A DNA stretch of 64,000 bases from Pyrinomonas methylaliphatogenes (GTDB lineage: Bacteria > Acidobacteriota > Blastocatellia > Pyrinomonadales > Pyrinomonadaceae): assembly GCF_000820845.2 (NCBI RefSeq), contig NZ_CBXV010000006.1, positions 62,001-126,000 of the forward strand, in the 5' to 3' direction. The notes beneath the pieces were generated by a model that saw nothing but the letters and a program-made list of their open reading frames with translations, made no database searches and was not told the DNA's origin. The stretch's first letter is position 1; each line of letters begins with the position of its first letter. Below are positions 10,203 through 19,350 of the stretch, piece after piece. The translations under genes and the position numbers were made by a program.

Positions 10203-10395
10203 CAGATATGACGAAACTACTGGCCTCTACCACCGCATGCCTTCGCGGAAGATGACCGCTGAACCTTTACGCGGATTGCGCGTCAAAAAGTCTAGTCGAT
10301 TAGCCTGGCGAAGGCGGGACGCCACGCCGGAATGGGACGACAGAGAGGTGAAGTCAGGACGTTCATGCGATGAATTTTAACCATAAAGCTCATCT

Positions 10396-11124
10396 TCAGG
10401 CAATACGTAACGCCTCCTGCAGCGTGAATCGCCCCTCGTAAAGCGCCTTCCCGACGATGACGCTATCGATGCCACACGAGCGCGCAGCTTTTAATCGCCG
10501 GATGTCATCGAGGGATGAGACTCCGCCTGAAGCCGTCACTTTCAAACCCGATTCGCGGGCGATGGCGCAAGTCTGTTCGACGTTGACGCCTGTCAGCGTC
10601 CCATCCCGCGTCACGTCCGTGTAGACGATGCGATCGACGCCCGCATCTGCGACGCGCTGCGCAAGTTCGATAGCAGAGATCTTCTCCTCCTTCTCCCAAC
10701 CGTGCGTGACCACCTGACCGTTGCGTGCATCTATGCCGACGGCGATGCGGAAGCCGAAAAGCTGCACGAACAGTTCGAGCGTTTCGGGAGATTCCGCCGC
10801 GAGCGTGCCGATGACGACTTGCGCCGCGCCATATTCGATCATCTGTTGCACATCATGTACGGAACGAAGCCCGCCGCCGAACTGGACCGGTATTTCGACC
10901 GCTCGAATGATGCGCCGCACCACCTTTCGATTGATCGAATTCGGCCCCTCGAAAGCGCCGTCGAGATCGACGACGTGGATCATGCGCGCGCCCGCATCCT
11001 CGAAACTCTTTGCGACGTCGACCGGATCGGCATCGTAAACTTTGACATCCGACCGTCGCCCTTGCGTCAAACGCACACAGCGACCCTCCTTCAGATCTAT
11101 TGCCGGGATGACCAACATCTCCAT
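10396..11124 (-). CDS. hisA: Phosphoribosylformimino-AICAR-ribotide isomerase
   Basis: 242 residues, a complete HisA TIM barrel that performs the Amadori rearrangement in histidine synthesis. Seen: VIPAIDLKEGRCVRLTQG at the start (catalytic Asp), HVVDLDGAFEG, QFGGGLR, YTDVTRDGTLTG (second catalytic Asp) and TASGGVSSLDD. No other his gene adjoins it. It follows the TPR lipoprotein gene by 48 bases on the same strand. Its neighbourhood next to a trp cluster lacking trpF raised the question of a bifunctional PriA enzyme, but the region before the conserved G-W lacks the arginine typical of PriA. Confidence 0.95.
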   Translation of the reverse strand: MEMLVIPAIDLKEGRCVRLTQGRRSDVKVYDADPVDVAKSFEDAGARMIHVVDLDGAFEGPNSINRKVVRRIIRAVEIPVQFGGGLRSVHDVQQMIEYGAAQVVIGTLAAESPETLELFVQLFGFRIAVGIDARNGQVVTHGWEKEEKISAIELAQRVADAGVDRIVYTDVTRDGTLTGVNVEQTCAIARESGLKVTASGGVSSLDDIRRLKAARSCGIDSVIVGKALYEGRFTLQEALRIA

Positions 11125-11172
11125 CTCACGCCATGAGCATCGCCGCAGGCGATAACGCGGCGACAGTTCCGC

Positions 11173-11673
11173 TTACCTCCTTTCTTTCCGGTGCTCCTTT
11201 TGATTCGGTGTCGCGCTATCATCGCCGACCATCACATCCGGCGTGATCGGCAGTTGCTCCGGCACATCGCCCTCGCGGGCCGCGGCGCCGCGCTCCTGTT
11301 GCAACTGGTCCATGACGGAAACGACCGCACGCTGCGCGTCTCCGTTATCTGGGTCATAACGCAGAGCGGTGCTGTAGTCTTTGAGCGCCTCGCGCAACTG
11401 CCCAGCCTCGCGCCGCGCATTGGCGCGGGCCAGATAGGCGCGCGAAAGCGCTAATCTTATATCATCATCGCCGGGATTGATAGTCGCCTCTTTCTCCAGC
11501 CTCTCGATCTCGGCATCGAACTGTGCCGCATCGCCCCTCTGATTCGCGTTCTGCGCGAACGCGGCGTTGCCGTTTACGACCTGCGCCGCACGCTGCCGCT
11601 CGCTCGCACACGAGCAAAGAGCGAGCAGCATGGCGCAGAACACCGCAACTTGTCGTCTGCTTTTATCTCCCAT
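11173..11673 (-). CDS. TPR lipoprotein
   Basis: About 166 residues from the ATG at 11673. A short lysine/arginine n-region, a hydrophobic core and LCSC form a lipobox near residue 20. The middle holds one or two tetratricopeptide-like repeats (about residues 50-120, with ALSRAYLARANARREAGQL and ALKDYSTALRYDPDN). The C-terminus is disordered and charged. It starts inside the stop of the upstream PEP/pyruvate-binding gene (TGATG, one-base overlap) with GGAGG in front, so the two are translationally coupled and probably work together in the cell envelope. The role is unknown. Confidence 0.75.
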   Translation of the reverse strand: MGDKSRRQVAVFCAMLLALCSCASERQRAAQVVNGNAAFAQNANQRGDAAQFDAEIERLEKEATINPGDDDIRLALSRAYLARANARREAGQLREALKDYSTALRYDPDNGDAQRAVVSVMDQLQQERGAAAREGDVPEQLPITPDVMVGDDSATPNQKEHRKERR

Positions 11674-13604
11674 CACGAACCTCCGCGACCAGCGATGTAG
11701 GGGCGCGATTGCACGATGTAGAGCTGTCCGCGCATATAGACCCATTCAACGTCCTGATCGCGCCCGCCGAAGACCTTTTTGAGCGCAAGGCCGACGCGCG
11801 CCAGCCGCCGCGCCATCTCATCAGTCAAGACCGCGCGATCGCCTGTGATGGGGACCTCTTTGACCCCACCCCGCTCATCGAAAGTCAAAAGGCTATCCTC
11901 CGCCGAGCGCGTCAGCACTTGCACCGTGTCGCTCGCCGGACGGTAGATCACCTGTTCGGCGATCTTTTGCCCCTCGACCACCTTGATGCCGAGCCCGCGT
12001 TTGGCGCTGATGTAAACGGCATCGTGATTCTCTTCGTTGAACGGATCGGTGGTGATCATCACGCCAGCGCTATCGGCGTTGATCCCCTCTTGAATGAGGA
12101 CGGCCATGAAAACCTTCGTGTGATCAATTCCGGCGCGTTCGCGCGCTTCATACGCTTCGAAGTTCCAAACCGATCCCCAGACCGTCTTGATCGCCTCGAT
12201 CAATTGCCCATCCGTGCGCACGTTCGGCACGGTGGTGTAGAGCCCCGCGCCGTTGAAATTGGGCAGATCCTCCGAATTGGTCGAACTGCGAACGAAGACG
12301 CCTCGGCCCCGGAATTCGCGATGGAAGCGCGCCAGAACCATCGCGCGCAGCCGATCGTTCATGCGCCCGCGCTGGAACTTCTCGCGCAAGGCCGCCAGTT
12401 GCTCGCGCCTGTAAGCCGGATCGTGGACGAAACGTTGATCGTTCAAAAGCTCGTAGATCGCCTCATCGAGGCCATTTTCGCGCACGAACTGGTCGTAGTA
12501 GAAGAACGGGATTGTAAATCCACGCGGCACGATGACGCCGGCCAATCGCGCGCGCATCACTTCGCCGAGATTGGCCGATTTGGCGCCATAGGCGACCACG
12601 TCGCGCGCCCGCTGTTCGCTCAGGCTCGCCAACCGCCGCACTGAAAGATCATAACGCGGCGTCATGATGTCGAGCCGCGCCTTCAGCCTTTTTTGATACT
12701 CATCGAGCTGTTTGAGATCGGCCCGCTTGATCGCATACGAATCCGGCTTCGTCTCAAACGTCACCCACCAGCCATCGTACTCTTTCAAAACCTCGGTCGC
12801 GTTCTTGATGTAAGCGTTCGGCACGCCCCACGATTTAGCGAGCAGGTTGATGTGCGATAGCGGCGTCGAAGGTTGTGAAGTGATGATGCCAGCGACGGGC
12901 GGAAGGTGAAGCGGCACTTCGTCGAGCACGACGATCTCATTGAAGTGAATATCCGTGTGCTCGTCGAGTCTCTTGATGATGTGTATGCGTCCGATGCCGC
13001 GCGCGACGTTGAGCGGCTGGTACTCCTGTTCGCGCAAGATCTCCGACGGAAGGACGATCTCCAATCCGCCAACCCTCGCGGCTTCTCGCTCTTGATGGGT
13101 CGAATTCGGTTTGAAAGCGATGGGCGCGAAGAAGGTTTGGCGAAGCTTCTCCGCCGTCAAGGAGATCAGATCCGCCGTGATCCGATCTCCTTCCCAAAAC
13201 TCAAAGGTCCACTTTCCGACCGGCGCCTGATAGGCGATGGTGCCGAGGATGAATCGCCGGTTCGGTTTCAAATAGTTGTTGTCGAAGAACTCCTGCCCGC
13301 GTTCGAGCGAAAGATAGGTGCCATTGACGAAATCGCGATGGAAGCGGTAGCGTTTCGAGTTGATGTAGTAGATGCGATCGCCGTCTTGTCGGTCGATGAC
13401 GAAAAGGACGTGTGGAAGCGGCACGTTCGCGTCCGTGTACACGCGCGCCAGCGCATCGAATTCGGCCCGCGAGCGTATCGCGGGGAGCGAACGCGGCTCA
13501 ACCTGCGCTCCATTCTGCGCGCCGAGGACGGCGCACCCGCCGCCTCTCGAAAGGAGAAGCGCAAGCCCGATCAGCGCAACCGACGCTTTCCGAACGCTAT
13601 CCAT
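11673..13604 (-). CDS. Exported PEP/pyruvate-binding domain protein (PPDK/PEP-synthase-like)
   Basis: 643 residues with an N-terminal signal segment ending in GGGC (lipoprotein-like). The middle region TPLSHINLLAKSWGVPNAYI (about 250-270) resembles the swivelling phosphohistidine domain of PEP-utilising enzymes. The C-terminal half has the ATP-grasp-type PEP/pyruvate-binding fold: GAKSANLGE near 350, VRSSTNSEDLPNFNGAGLY near 435, and a final D-x-E-W...LYIVQSRP. The PEP-binding barrel of PEP synthase appears absent. An apparent export signal on an ATP-dependent phosphotransfer fold is odd, because ATP is scarce outside the cytoplasm. It is coupled to the TPR lipoprotein downstream. Substrate unknown. 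Confidence 0.75.
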   Translation of the reverse strand: MDSVRKASVALIGLALLLSRGGGCAVLGAQNGAQVEPRSLPAIRSRAEFDALARVYTDANVPLPHVLFVIDRQDGDRIYYINSKRYRFHRDFVNGTYLSLERGQEFFDNNYLKPNRRFILGTIAYQAPVGKWTFEFWEGDRITADLISLTAEKLRQTFFAPIAFKPNSTHQEREAARVGGLEIVLPSEILREQEYQPLNVARGIGRIHIIKRLDEHTDIHFNEIVVLDEVPLHLPPVAGIITSQPSTPLSHINLLAKSWGVPNAYIKNATEVLKEYDGWWVTFETKPDSYAIKRADLKQLDEYQKRLKARLDIMTPRYDLSVRRLASLSEQRARDVVAYGAKSANLGEVMRARLAGVIVPRGFTIPFFYYDQFVRENGLDEAIYELLNDQRFVHDPAYRREQLAALREKFQRGRMNDRLRAMVLARFHREFRGRGVFVRSSTNSEDLPNFNGAGLYTTVPNVRTDGQLIEAIKTVWGSVWNFEAYEARERAGIDHTKVFMAVLIQEGINADSAGVMITTDPFNEENHDAVYISAKRGLGIKVVEGQKIAEQVIYRPASDTVQVLTRSAEDSLLTFDERGGVKEVPITGDRAVLTDEMARRLARVGLALKKVFGGRDQDVEWVYMRGQLYIVQSRPYIAGRGGS

Positions 13605-13734
13605 AACCTTTCAATTGACCGATCCTTTACCATCGGCTTCGAACGTTACGATCCGAATCTTAGCGTTTGCCGAAGCGAGCAGCGCAGAGTTCCCACCGGA
13701 CTTAAAAAGCGGTAGAGTTTTAACCGATCGCCGG

Positions 13735-14364
13735 ATGAAAGAGAAGATGACCGCAGAGACCGATGAGTTCGCTCGCGCCCTCATCGAAGGGGCGGCGGAC
13801 TTCAACGTTCGTTTGACTCCGGACCAGATAGCCAGGCTGCGCAAGTACCATCAGCTATTGACCGTTTGGAACGCCCGTCTTCATCTAACCGGCCCATGCT
13901 CGCCAGCGGAATTTGCCACACGCCATGTCCTCGAATCGCTCTTCGCCAGCGAGCACCTTCCCGCAGGCGCGCGCGTCGCCGACGTCGGATCTGGCGCCGG
14001 GCTTCCCATCATCCCGTGCTTGATTGCGCGCTCCGATCTGAGCGCGAAGCTCATCGAAGCTTCGCGCAAGAAGGCGATCTTCCTGCGCGAGGCTTTGCGC
14101 GCCACAAGGATCGAAAAAGCCGAAGTCATCGCCGAACGCTTCGAATCGCTGCCGACGCCCGAAGTCGATGTCATAACCTGCCGCGCGCTCGAACGCTTCG
14201 GCGAGATGCTGCCGCAGCTTATCGCTTGGGCGCCGCCCGGCAGCACCTTGCTGCTTTTCGGTGGGCCGGAACTTAGCGCGCGACTCAGCGCGCTCGGCAT
14301 AGAGCATGAAGCGGTTCCGTTGCCGCGCGCCAAGCGCCGCTTGTTGCTCGTCGCGCGCCGTTAA
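13735..14364 (+). CDS. rsmG: 16S rRNA (guanine-527-N7)-methyltransferase RsmG
   Basis: About 209 residues from the ATG at 13735 (13747 is an alternative start). RsmG methylates G527 of 16S rRNA using SAM. Typical features: LLTVWNARLHLTG near residue 40, the SAM motif VADVGSGAGLPII, and KKAIFLREAL. The family usually sits with gidA/parA genes near the origin, but here it stands alone. It overlaps the small gene on the opposite strand by four bases at the 3' end. An in-frame extension upstream to 13372 lies antisense to the previous gene and is not credible. Confidence 0.93.
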   Translation: MKEKMTAETDEFARALIEGAADFNVRLTPDQIARLRKYHQLLTVWNARLHLTGPCSPAEFATRHVLESLFASEHLPAGARVADVGSGAGLPIIPCLIARSDLSAKLIEASRKKAIFLREALRATRIEKAEVIAERFESLPTPEVDVITCRALERFGEMLPQLIAWAPPGSTLLLFGGPELSARLSALGIEHEAVPLPRAKRRLLLVARR

Positions 14365-14636
14365 CTCGCCGACGCGCCCATCCCGCGCGACCGATGCTCC
14401 TTGTCACGGATCAGATCGCCACTGAAAATCTCGATCACACCTTTGATCGTGCCGACAACCGGCGTCGCGTCCAATCCGACATGGACCAGTCCGCGCAACA
14501 ACCCTTTCTTCTTTATCTCGTGACCGGCCAATCCGAGCGCCACCGCCGTCCCGACGAGCGGGATCGGCCTGATCAGACGCTTGGCCAATCGCCACCCCAC
14601 CGCACGTACCACTCTGCGCGTCACGCTCGCCCCCAT
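14361..14636 (-). CDS. Small hydrophobic protein of unknown function
   Basis: 91 residues, basic at the N-terminus, with a hydrophobic stretch PLVGTAVALGLAGHEI (about 25-40) and a second mild one around DATPVVGTIKGVIEIFSG. The two stretches may insert in or lie on the membrane. No catalytic motif is visible. The gene is convergent with rsmG (four-base overlap) and follows the glutaredoxin gene on the same strand after about 46 bases. I do not recognise the family; codon use matches its neighbours, which supports it as real. Confidence 0.6.
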   Translation of the reverse strand: MGASVTRRVVRAVGWRLAKRLIRPIPLVGTAVALGLAGHEIKKKGLLRGLVHVGLDATPVVGTIKGVIEIFSGDLIRDKEHRSRGMGASAS

Positions 14637-14682
14637 AATCTCCCGAAATCCCGTCTTGCCATGCTCGAGACGCTCGCCGCCG

Positions 14683-14928
14683 TCATGAATTCAATCCGAG
14701 TTCCGCGCGCAAACGCCGTTCGTCGTAAGGCGAAAGAGCGAACGCGCGCCCGTCGATCTCAAAGGTCGGCACCTTCCGTTTGCCGCCGTTGATCTTCATC
14801 ACATACTCGGCTGCGCTCTCTTTCTCTTCGATGTCGATCTCTTCGTATTCGATACCTCGCTCCTTCAAAAAACGCTTGGCGTTGTGACAATCACCGCACC
14901 AGCGCGTCGTGTAGATCCTAACCCTCAT
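14683..14928 (-). CDS. Glutaredoxin-like / mycoredoxin-type thiol protein
   Basis: 81 residues from the ATG at 14928. The thioredoxin-like redox motif W-C-G-D-C is at about residues 10-14, followed by AKRFLKERGIEYEEIDIE and the cis-proline segment RKVPTFEIDG. These match the glutaredoxin/NrdH/mycoredoxin group of small cytoplasmic dithiol reductases. A TTG nine codons upstream is a weaker start candidate. The C-x-x-C with Gly-Asp between the cysteines is closer to mycoredoxin-like proteins than to classic CPYC glutaredoxins. The reducing partner is not apparent from the context. Confidence 0.85.
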   Translation of the reverse strand: MRVRIYTTRWCGDCHNAKRFLKERGIEYEEIDIEEKESAAEYVMKINGGKRKVPTFEIDGRAFALSPYDERRLRAELGLNS

Positions 14929-14965
14929 CTCACCATCAACCGCTCCACTTATCAACGATCTTCGG

Positions 14966-15000
14966 AAGAAAATCCCCGCGCTATTTTAACCAAGCGCGGG
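14966..15000 (-). terminator. Candidate intrinsic terminator after the SRPBCC gene
   Basis: An 8-bp perfect stem (14975-14982 with 14993-15000, CCCGCGCT/AGCGCGGG) with a 10-base AT-rich loop lies between the two minus-strand genes. On the minus strand it is followed by GATTTTC, a short U-run. It fits termination of the gene at 15059-15565. Confidence 0.5.
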
Positions 15001-15058
15001 CGATCGCGGCTAGAGCCATGCAGATGACGACGGGCATCTGAGTCAAACCGGTTGTGAC

Positions 15059-15565
15059 TTATGGACCATGAAGCGCAACGTCGGCCCGATCCAATCTTTC
15101 ACGCGCGCGCCGCAGGAAAGTCCCCATGATTTCGCGCAAACGACTTTGCATCTCGGCGCTGATCCTGTCAGCGCCGAGCACCCCCGCCAACCTGTGCAAC
15201 TCGGAGGCGCGCGCGCGTCGCAGCTCGATCTGTTGAACGATGCGCACCGATGTCCGCCCGCCCTTTCTTTCGAAAGCGAGCGCGTAACGCAGGAGATTGC
15301 GTTGCTCGCCTATTACGGGCACCCATTCGATCAAACATTCTTCGTCCTCGACTCGGCGCACCTTAAACCCCATGCTCATCCGCCCGAGCCAAGGCACTTC
15401 GGCTTGGATCAGCCAACGGCGCGTGCCGTCGGCGTTGACGACGATCTCCTGAACGTTCGGCATCAGATCGATGAACGTGCGCGGTTCATCGAAGAAGGCG
15501 CGCGCATGCGCCAGTTCTGCCCTCGTTTCCAGATGCCCGCTGAAACTGGCCCCGACGCGAAACAT
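15059..15565 (-). CDS. SRPBCC/DUF1997-like lipid- or ligand-binding protein
   Basis: 168 residues without signal peptide. The order of strands and helices, with F-S-G-H-L near the start, DEPRTFIDLMPNV and a long C-terminal helix, resembles the START/SRPBCC fold, especially DUF1997-type proteins. These bind hydrophobic ligands, but the ligand cannot be guessed. The ATG at 15565 is the only reasonable start. A hairpin with a short U-run follows the gene. Divergent from the YceI gene by about 120 bases. Confidence 0.55.
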   Translation of the reverse strand: MFRVGASFSGHLETRAELAHARAFFDEPRTFIDLMPNVQEIVVNADGTRRWLIQAEVPWLGRMSMGFKVRRVEDEECLIEWVPVIGEQRNLLRYALAFERKGGRTSVRIVQQIELRRARASELHRLAGVLGADRISAEMQSRLREIMGTFLRRARERLDRADVALHGP

Positions 15566-15683
15566 TCAACGCCCCTTTCGAATCTCCCCGCCTTCGCTGA
15601 AGACATCTAGCGGCGTGATTCGGTAGACATCGAGATGAGATTTGAGCGCATCGAAATCTGCGAAGCCGCCGAGAGGAGCCACC

Positions 15684-16343
15684 ATGTCACGGAAAACATG
15701 CCATCTTCTAATCATCGCCCTTCTTATCCTTCAGATATCCGCCTCCTCTCGCCCCGCAAGTCGTCGCGCTCCGCTGCCGAGCGAAGCTGCGGTTCACTAT
15801 CGCGTAGACGCACGGCGAAGTCAATTGATCGTGCGCGCGTTCGTCGGCGGACTCCTTTCTCCCTTCGGCCACAACCACACCATCGCCGCGCGCGATCTTT
15901 CAGGCGACGTGCAGATCGCCGATCCGGAGAGTTTGCGCGGCGCGTCGCTCACCATCGTTGTGCGCGCGGCTTCGCTTACAGTCATCGACAAGGTGAGCGA
16001 AAGCGATCGGCGCCAGATCGAGCAGACGATGCGCACCGAAGTGCTCGAGACCTCAAAATATCCCGAGATCGTCTTTCACAGCACCGAAGTGCAAGCGCAA
16101 AAGGTCGGCGATGGCCAGTATCGCATAAGGATCGCGGGCGATCTCTCCTTGCACGGTGTGACGCGCCCGCTCGTCATCAACGCGCTCGCCTCGTTTGACG
16201 GCGAGACTTTGCATGCGCGTGGGGAGTTCACTTTACGCCAATCCGACTACAAGATCACCCCTCCCTCGCTCGGTCTCGGCACGATCCGCGTCAAAGATGA
16301 ACTGAAGCTCTCGTTCGATATCACCGCCACGCGCGCTGGCTGA
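15684..16343 (+). CDS. YceI-family periplasmic lipid-binding-like protein
   Basis: About 219 residues from the ATG at 15684, which is preceded by GAGAGGAG. An N-terminal signal peptide (hydrophobic core LLIIALLILQIS) is followed by the YceI beta-barrel: Y-x-V-D-x-x-x-S-x-L, SPFGHNHTI, KYPEIVFHST and GDLSLHGVTRPL. YceI-like proteins bind isoprenoid or other lipid chains in the periplasm. The stop is six bases from the stop of the convergent M14 peptidase gene, so the two genes leave no room for a separate terminator. Confidence 0.88.
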   Translation: MSRKTCHLLIIALLILQISASSRPASRRAPLPSEAAVHYRVDARRSQLIVRAFVGGLLSPFGHNHTIAARDLSGDVQIADPESLRGASLTIVVRAASLTVIDKVSESDRRQIEQTMRTEVLETSKYPEIVFHSTEVQAQKVGDGQYRIRIAGDLSLHGVTRPLVINALASFDGETLHARGEFTLRQSDYKITPPSLGLGTIRVKDELKLSFDITATRAG

Positions 16344-16349
16344 AAGCCG

Positions 16350-19211
16350 CTAAAGAACGGCTTGAAAGAGAAACGAGTTGAAGAACAGGCGCGTCGTCGC
16401 GCGCCAAAAACCGCGAAAGTTAGGATCTTCAGCATACAGGATGACGTGCCCTCGCCCGGTCGGTTCATCTATCACATAGGCCGCGCCGCGCAACAGCTTC
16501 TCCGTGTTATCGGGCCAGATGAATCCGGCGACGTGCAGACGCTGTTTCTCGTCCGGGCTGAAGATGACGGCGTTTACGCCCCCTTTCGAGGGGCGGAAGA
16601 AATATGCCGATTCGATCAGCACGGGCAGCGTGTCCATCTCATAACCGTAAGTGAGCGGCGTCGTCCGATCGATCGTCGCGCGCATGATGGCGCCCGGGAC
16701 GGCTTCCGGCACGCGCCCTGGTTTTGCCGAAGGCGAGGCGATCGGCGGCAAGATCGGCGGCGCGCCCTCCATCTTCTCTGTCTGCTCGGCGCGCCCTTGT
16801 TCTGCCGAAGCGGTCTGCGTCTTGGCGGGTTTCTTTGGCGCTTCCGCCGGAGTCGGCGTCGGTTGCGGTTTCTCCTCGGCCTCTTCTTCCTCCTCCTCGC
16901 GTTCTTCCTCTTCGCTACCCACCAATCGCGACGAAGTCAAATTTACATCCTTCAACGCGGCGAAGACGGCTGCCCCTTTGATGCAAACGAGCGTGCCGCC
17001 GCGTTGCGCCCAACCGCGCAACATTTCGACGCCATCCCGACCGAAAGCCGCGAAATACCGCGAGGGAGAACCATCGGGCAGGATGATGACGTTGTAACGA
17101 TCCAGTTCCGCGCGTTTTAATCCATCGATCGTCATCGGCGTGAACTCGACGCCATACCGGTCCAGAGTCCACCACAAAGCGCCATAGCTCGTTTGATTGA
17201 CCGGCTCATCAGCGATCACGACGATGCGAGGACGCTTCAGCGAGACCACCGTCTCCGAACCGATGCCCGTGTCGCCGTTTTCGGCAAATCCGCTGTTGAC
17301 GGCATAAACCTGCGCCCCCGTTTCGCGCGCAAGCTGCGCGATGCGCTCGTGTATGGAATCGGGATTACGGCTGACGCGCACGACCACGGTGCCGCGCGGC
17401 CAATCGCGTCCGCCGGCATTTAGCGTTCGCGTCGCGACGGCGAGTTTGTAATCCTCCTGCAACAAACGCGCGATGAGCGAAGCCGCGCCGTTGCTCTCAT
17501 AGGGGATGAGATAGGCGACCGACGCACGCCCGGTCACGCTGCCCGCCGGAGCGATCGAAGATTCTTCGCCACGTGGCAAAGCGAGCGGAGTGGAAGCGAC
17601 GGGCGCGGCATCTTCGGTCCAGTACGCCTCGACGCCGAAAGCCAGTGGCAACGACCACGCCGTGATGTCATAAAAGCCGTACTCCTCTTTTGGCGCGTTC
17701 TTCCCGCGCCGTTCATTGCGGCGGAAGCGGGCCAGTTGCTCGGCGACGAAAGCGCGATCGAGCGGCGTTTCCGGCTCGAGCAAGGCTTTGGCGAGCCGTT
17801 TTTGCGGTTGCGCGAGATCGACTATGTACGCTCCGGCGGGGAATTGTTTGGTCATTGGCGCATCGCCATCGGCGGCGTAAGCGTGCGCGCGTGTCGCACG
17901 GAATGGCTCATCCGCACGCGCGACTTCGATCCCAGCGCGTAACAACACATCGACCAGCTCAGCCGCTCGCCCAGGATCGTTCCCCGGAAGGATGACGAAT
18001 CGCCTCATCGGCCCAGTCTTCCCTTCTTCGATCGCCGAACGACGAAATTCGTAGTAGTCGCGCAATCGCGCTTCGCGATGGCGCGCCGTCGTCTCAAGCG
18101 TCATCATCGACGCGATGAAATGTTTGGCGATCGCCGAGCGAAGGGTCACGATCGTCTCGTCGTCGCGTTTCCAGCGAAGCCCTTTCCACCCGCCGCCGTC
18201 GGTCTCATAAGTCATTCCGATCGCGCCGTTCAGGCTGGGCCACGAATCCCAATATCCGGGGTAGAAGAGATCGAACACATCACGCACATAGTAATCCCAC
18301 CGCTGCGCATCGAAGGCGCTGGCGTTGGCGCGCCCAAACATGGTTAACCACTTGCCCACCTGCTCCGTCGGAAGATTCGGATTGATAGGCAACGCCGCCG
18401 GTGGGAAGAAGAATTGCGAAGGTTGACCGTGATGATCGACGACGACTTGCGGATTCCACTCAAGGTAGGCGCGTTGCAGATGGCGCGTTTCGATCTGCGT
18501 CGAAGCCAAATTATCGCGGTTCAGATCGAAGCGATAGTGATTGACGCGCCCCCAAACGGACCAAGGTTCACGATGCTCGGCGGCAGTCGGCTCGGGGTCT
18601 CCGATCGCCACCGAGTTATACCAGGTGACGAAGCGCTCGTGCCCATCGGGATTCTCGCCAGTGACGATGAGCACCACCAGATTGCGCAGGATATCAAGCG
18701 TCGCCGGCTCGTTCGAAGCCGCCAGTTGATAGACGACTTGCATCATCGCTTCGAACGACGCCGATTCATTCCCGTGGATCGTGTAAGCGAGCCAGACGAT
18801 GGCCGGTCGTGTCGCGATGATCCGTTCAGCCTCTTCGCGCGAGATCTTTCGCGGATCGGCCAATCGCGCGATATCGGCCTTGATCCGCTCGAGCTGCGCG
18901 ATATTCTCCGGCGCGCTGATGACGACCAGATGCATCATCCGATGCTCGTTCGTCAGACCGATGTCGAGGACGCGCACGCGATCCGGCGCAGCGGCGGCGA
19001 TCGCCCCGATGACGCGCTCCATCATCGCGTAGTTGGTGTGAAAATCGCCGACGTCGTATCCTAAAATCTGCCGCGGACGCGGGATGGATTCGCGATATGG
19101 ACCGCGCGCGTAAAAGTCGAAAGGAGGATCCGCGCGTTGCGATCGCACGACGGATGGCCAAAGGACACACACGAAAGCTAAAAGGATCGGCAAGATGCGG
19201 GCTCTCTTCAT
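16350..19211 (-). CDS. Secreted M14-family zinc carboxypeptidase, long form
   Basis: 953 residues with a clear signal peptide (cut near residue 25). The catalytic domain spans about 60-400: the zinc motif HGNES (about 145), then VDHHGQ as the later histidine region, and TYETDGGG. The remaining 500 residues contain a glutamine-amidotransferase-like or flavodoxin-like segment (around VILPDGSPSRYF...GGTLVCIKGAAVF) interrupted by a very acidic, proline-rich linker at about 765-815. The domain arrangement is common for large secreted M14 peptidases of Acidobacteriota and Bacteroidota, probably used to digest extracellular protein. Its substrate is unknown. It has no operon partners. Confidence 0.85.
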   Translation of the reverse strand: MKRARILPILLAFVCVLWPSVVRSQRADPPFDFYARGPYRESIPRPRQILGYDVGDFHTNYAMMERVIGAIAAAAPDRVRVLDIGLTNEHRMMHLVVISAPENIAQLERIKADIARLADPRKISREEAERIIATRPAIVWLAYTIHGNESASFEAMMQVVYQLAASNEPATLDILRNLVVLIVTGENPDGHERFVTWYNSVAIGDPEPTAAEHREPWSVWGRVNHYRFDLNRDNLASTQIETRHLQRAYLEWNPQVVVDHHGQPSQFFFPPAALPINPNLPTEQVGKWLTMFGRANASAFDAQRWDYYVRDVFDLFYPGYWDSWPSLNGAIGMTYETDGGGWKGLRWKRDDETIVTLRSAIAKHFIASMMTLETTARHREARLRDYYEFRRSAIEEGKTGPMRRFVILPGNDPGRAAELVDVLLRAGIEVARADEPFRATRAHAYAADGDAPMTKQFPAGAYIVDLAQPQKRLAKALLEPETPLDRAFVAEQLARFRRNERRGKNAPKEEYGFYDITAWSLPLAFGVEAYWTEDAAPVASTPLALPRGEESSIAPAGSVTGRASVAYLIPYESNGAASLIARLLQEDYKLAVATRTLNAGGRDWPRGTVVVRVSRNPDSIHERIAQLARETGAQVYAVNSGFAENGDTGIGSETVVSLKRPRIVVIADEPVNQTSYGALWWTLDRYGVEFTPMTIDGLKRAELDRYNVIILPDGSPSRYFAAFGRDGVEMLRGWAQRGGTLVCIKGAAVFAALKDVNLTSSRLVGSEEEEREEEEEEAEEKPQPTPTPAEAPKKPAKTQTASAEQGRAEQTEKMEGAPPILPPIASPSAKPGRVPEAVPGAIMRATIDRTTPLTYGYEMDTLPVLIESAYFFRPSKGGVNAVIFSPDEKQRLHVAGFIWPDNTEKLLRGAAYVIDEPTGRGHVILYAEDPNFRGFWRATTRLFFNSFLFQAVL

Positions 19212-19350
19212 TCGACAGGTGATTCCGCTTCGCGTAGTGCGCTGGAACGCGCAAGATATTAACGCGATCGCGCGCAGATCGGCAAACCCGAGCGACTCGA
19301 CGCCGAGACGGACCGTTCCAGATCGGCGCTCCTGCTCGCGGAACCGAAGG

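Noticed and set aside
10203-10395. Trp leader peptide/attenuator ahead of trpE
   Set aside because: The minus strand has a three-codon M-R-W minigene (10227-10238) and a 24-codon frame with a single Trp, but no tandem Trp codons and no U-tailed terminator pairing with an antiterminator.
10396-11124. hisA as bifunctional PriA
   Set aside because: The region before the conserved GW reads N-G-Q-V-V-T-H, without the arginine typical of PriA; HisA is the simpler call.
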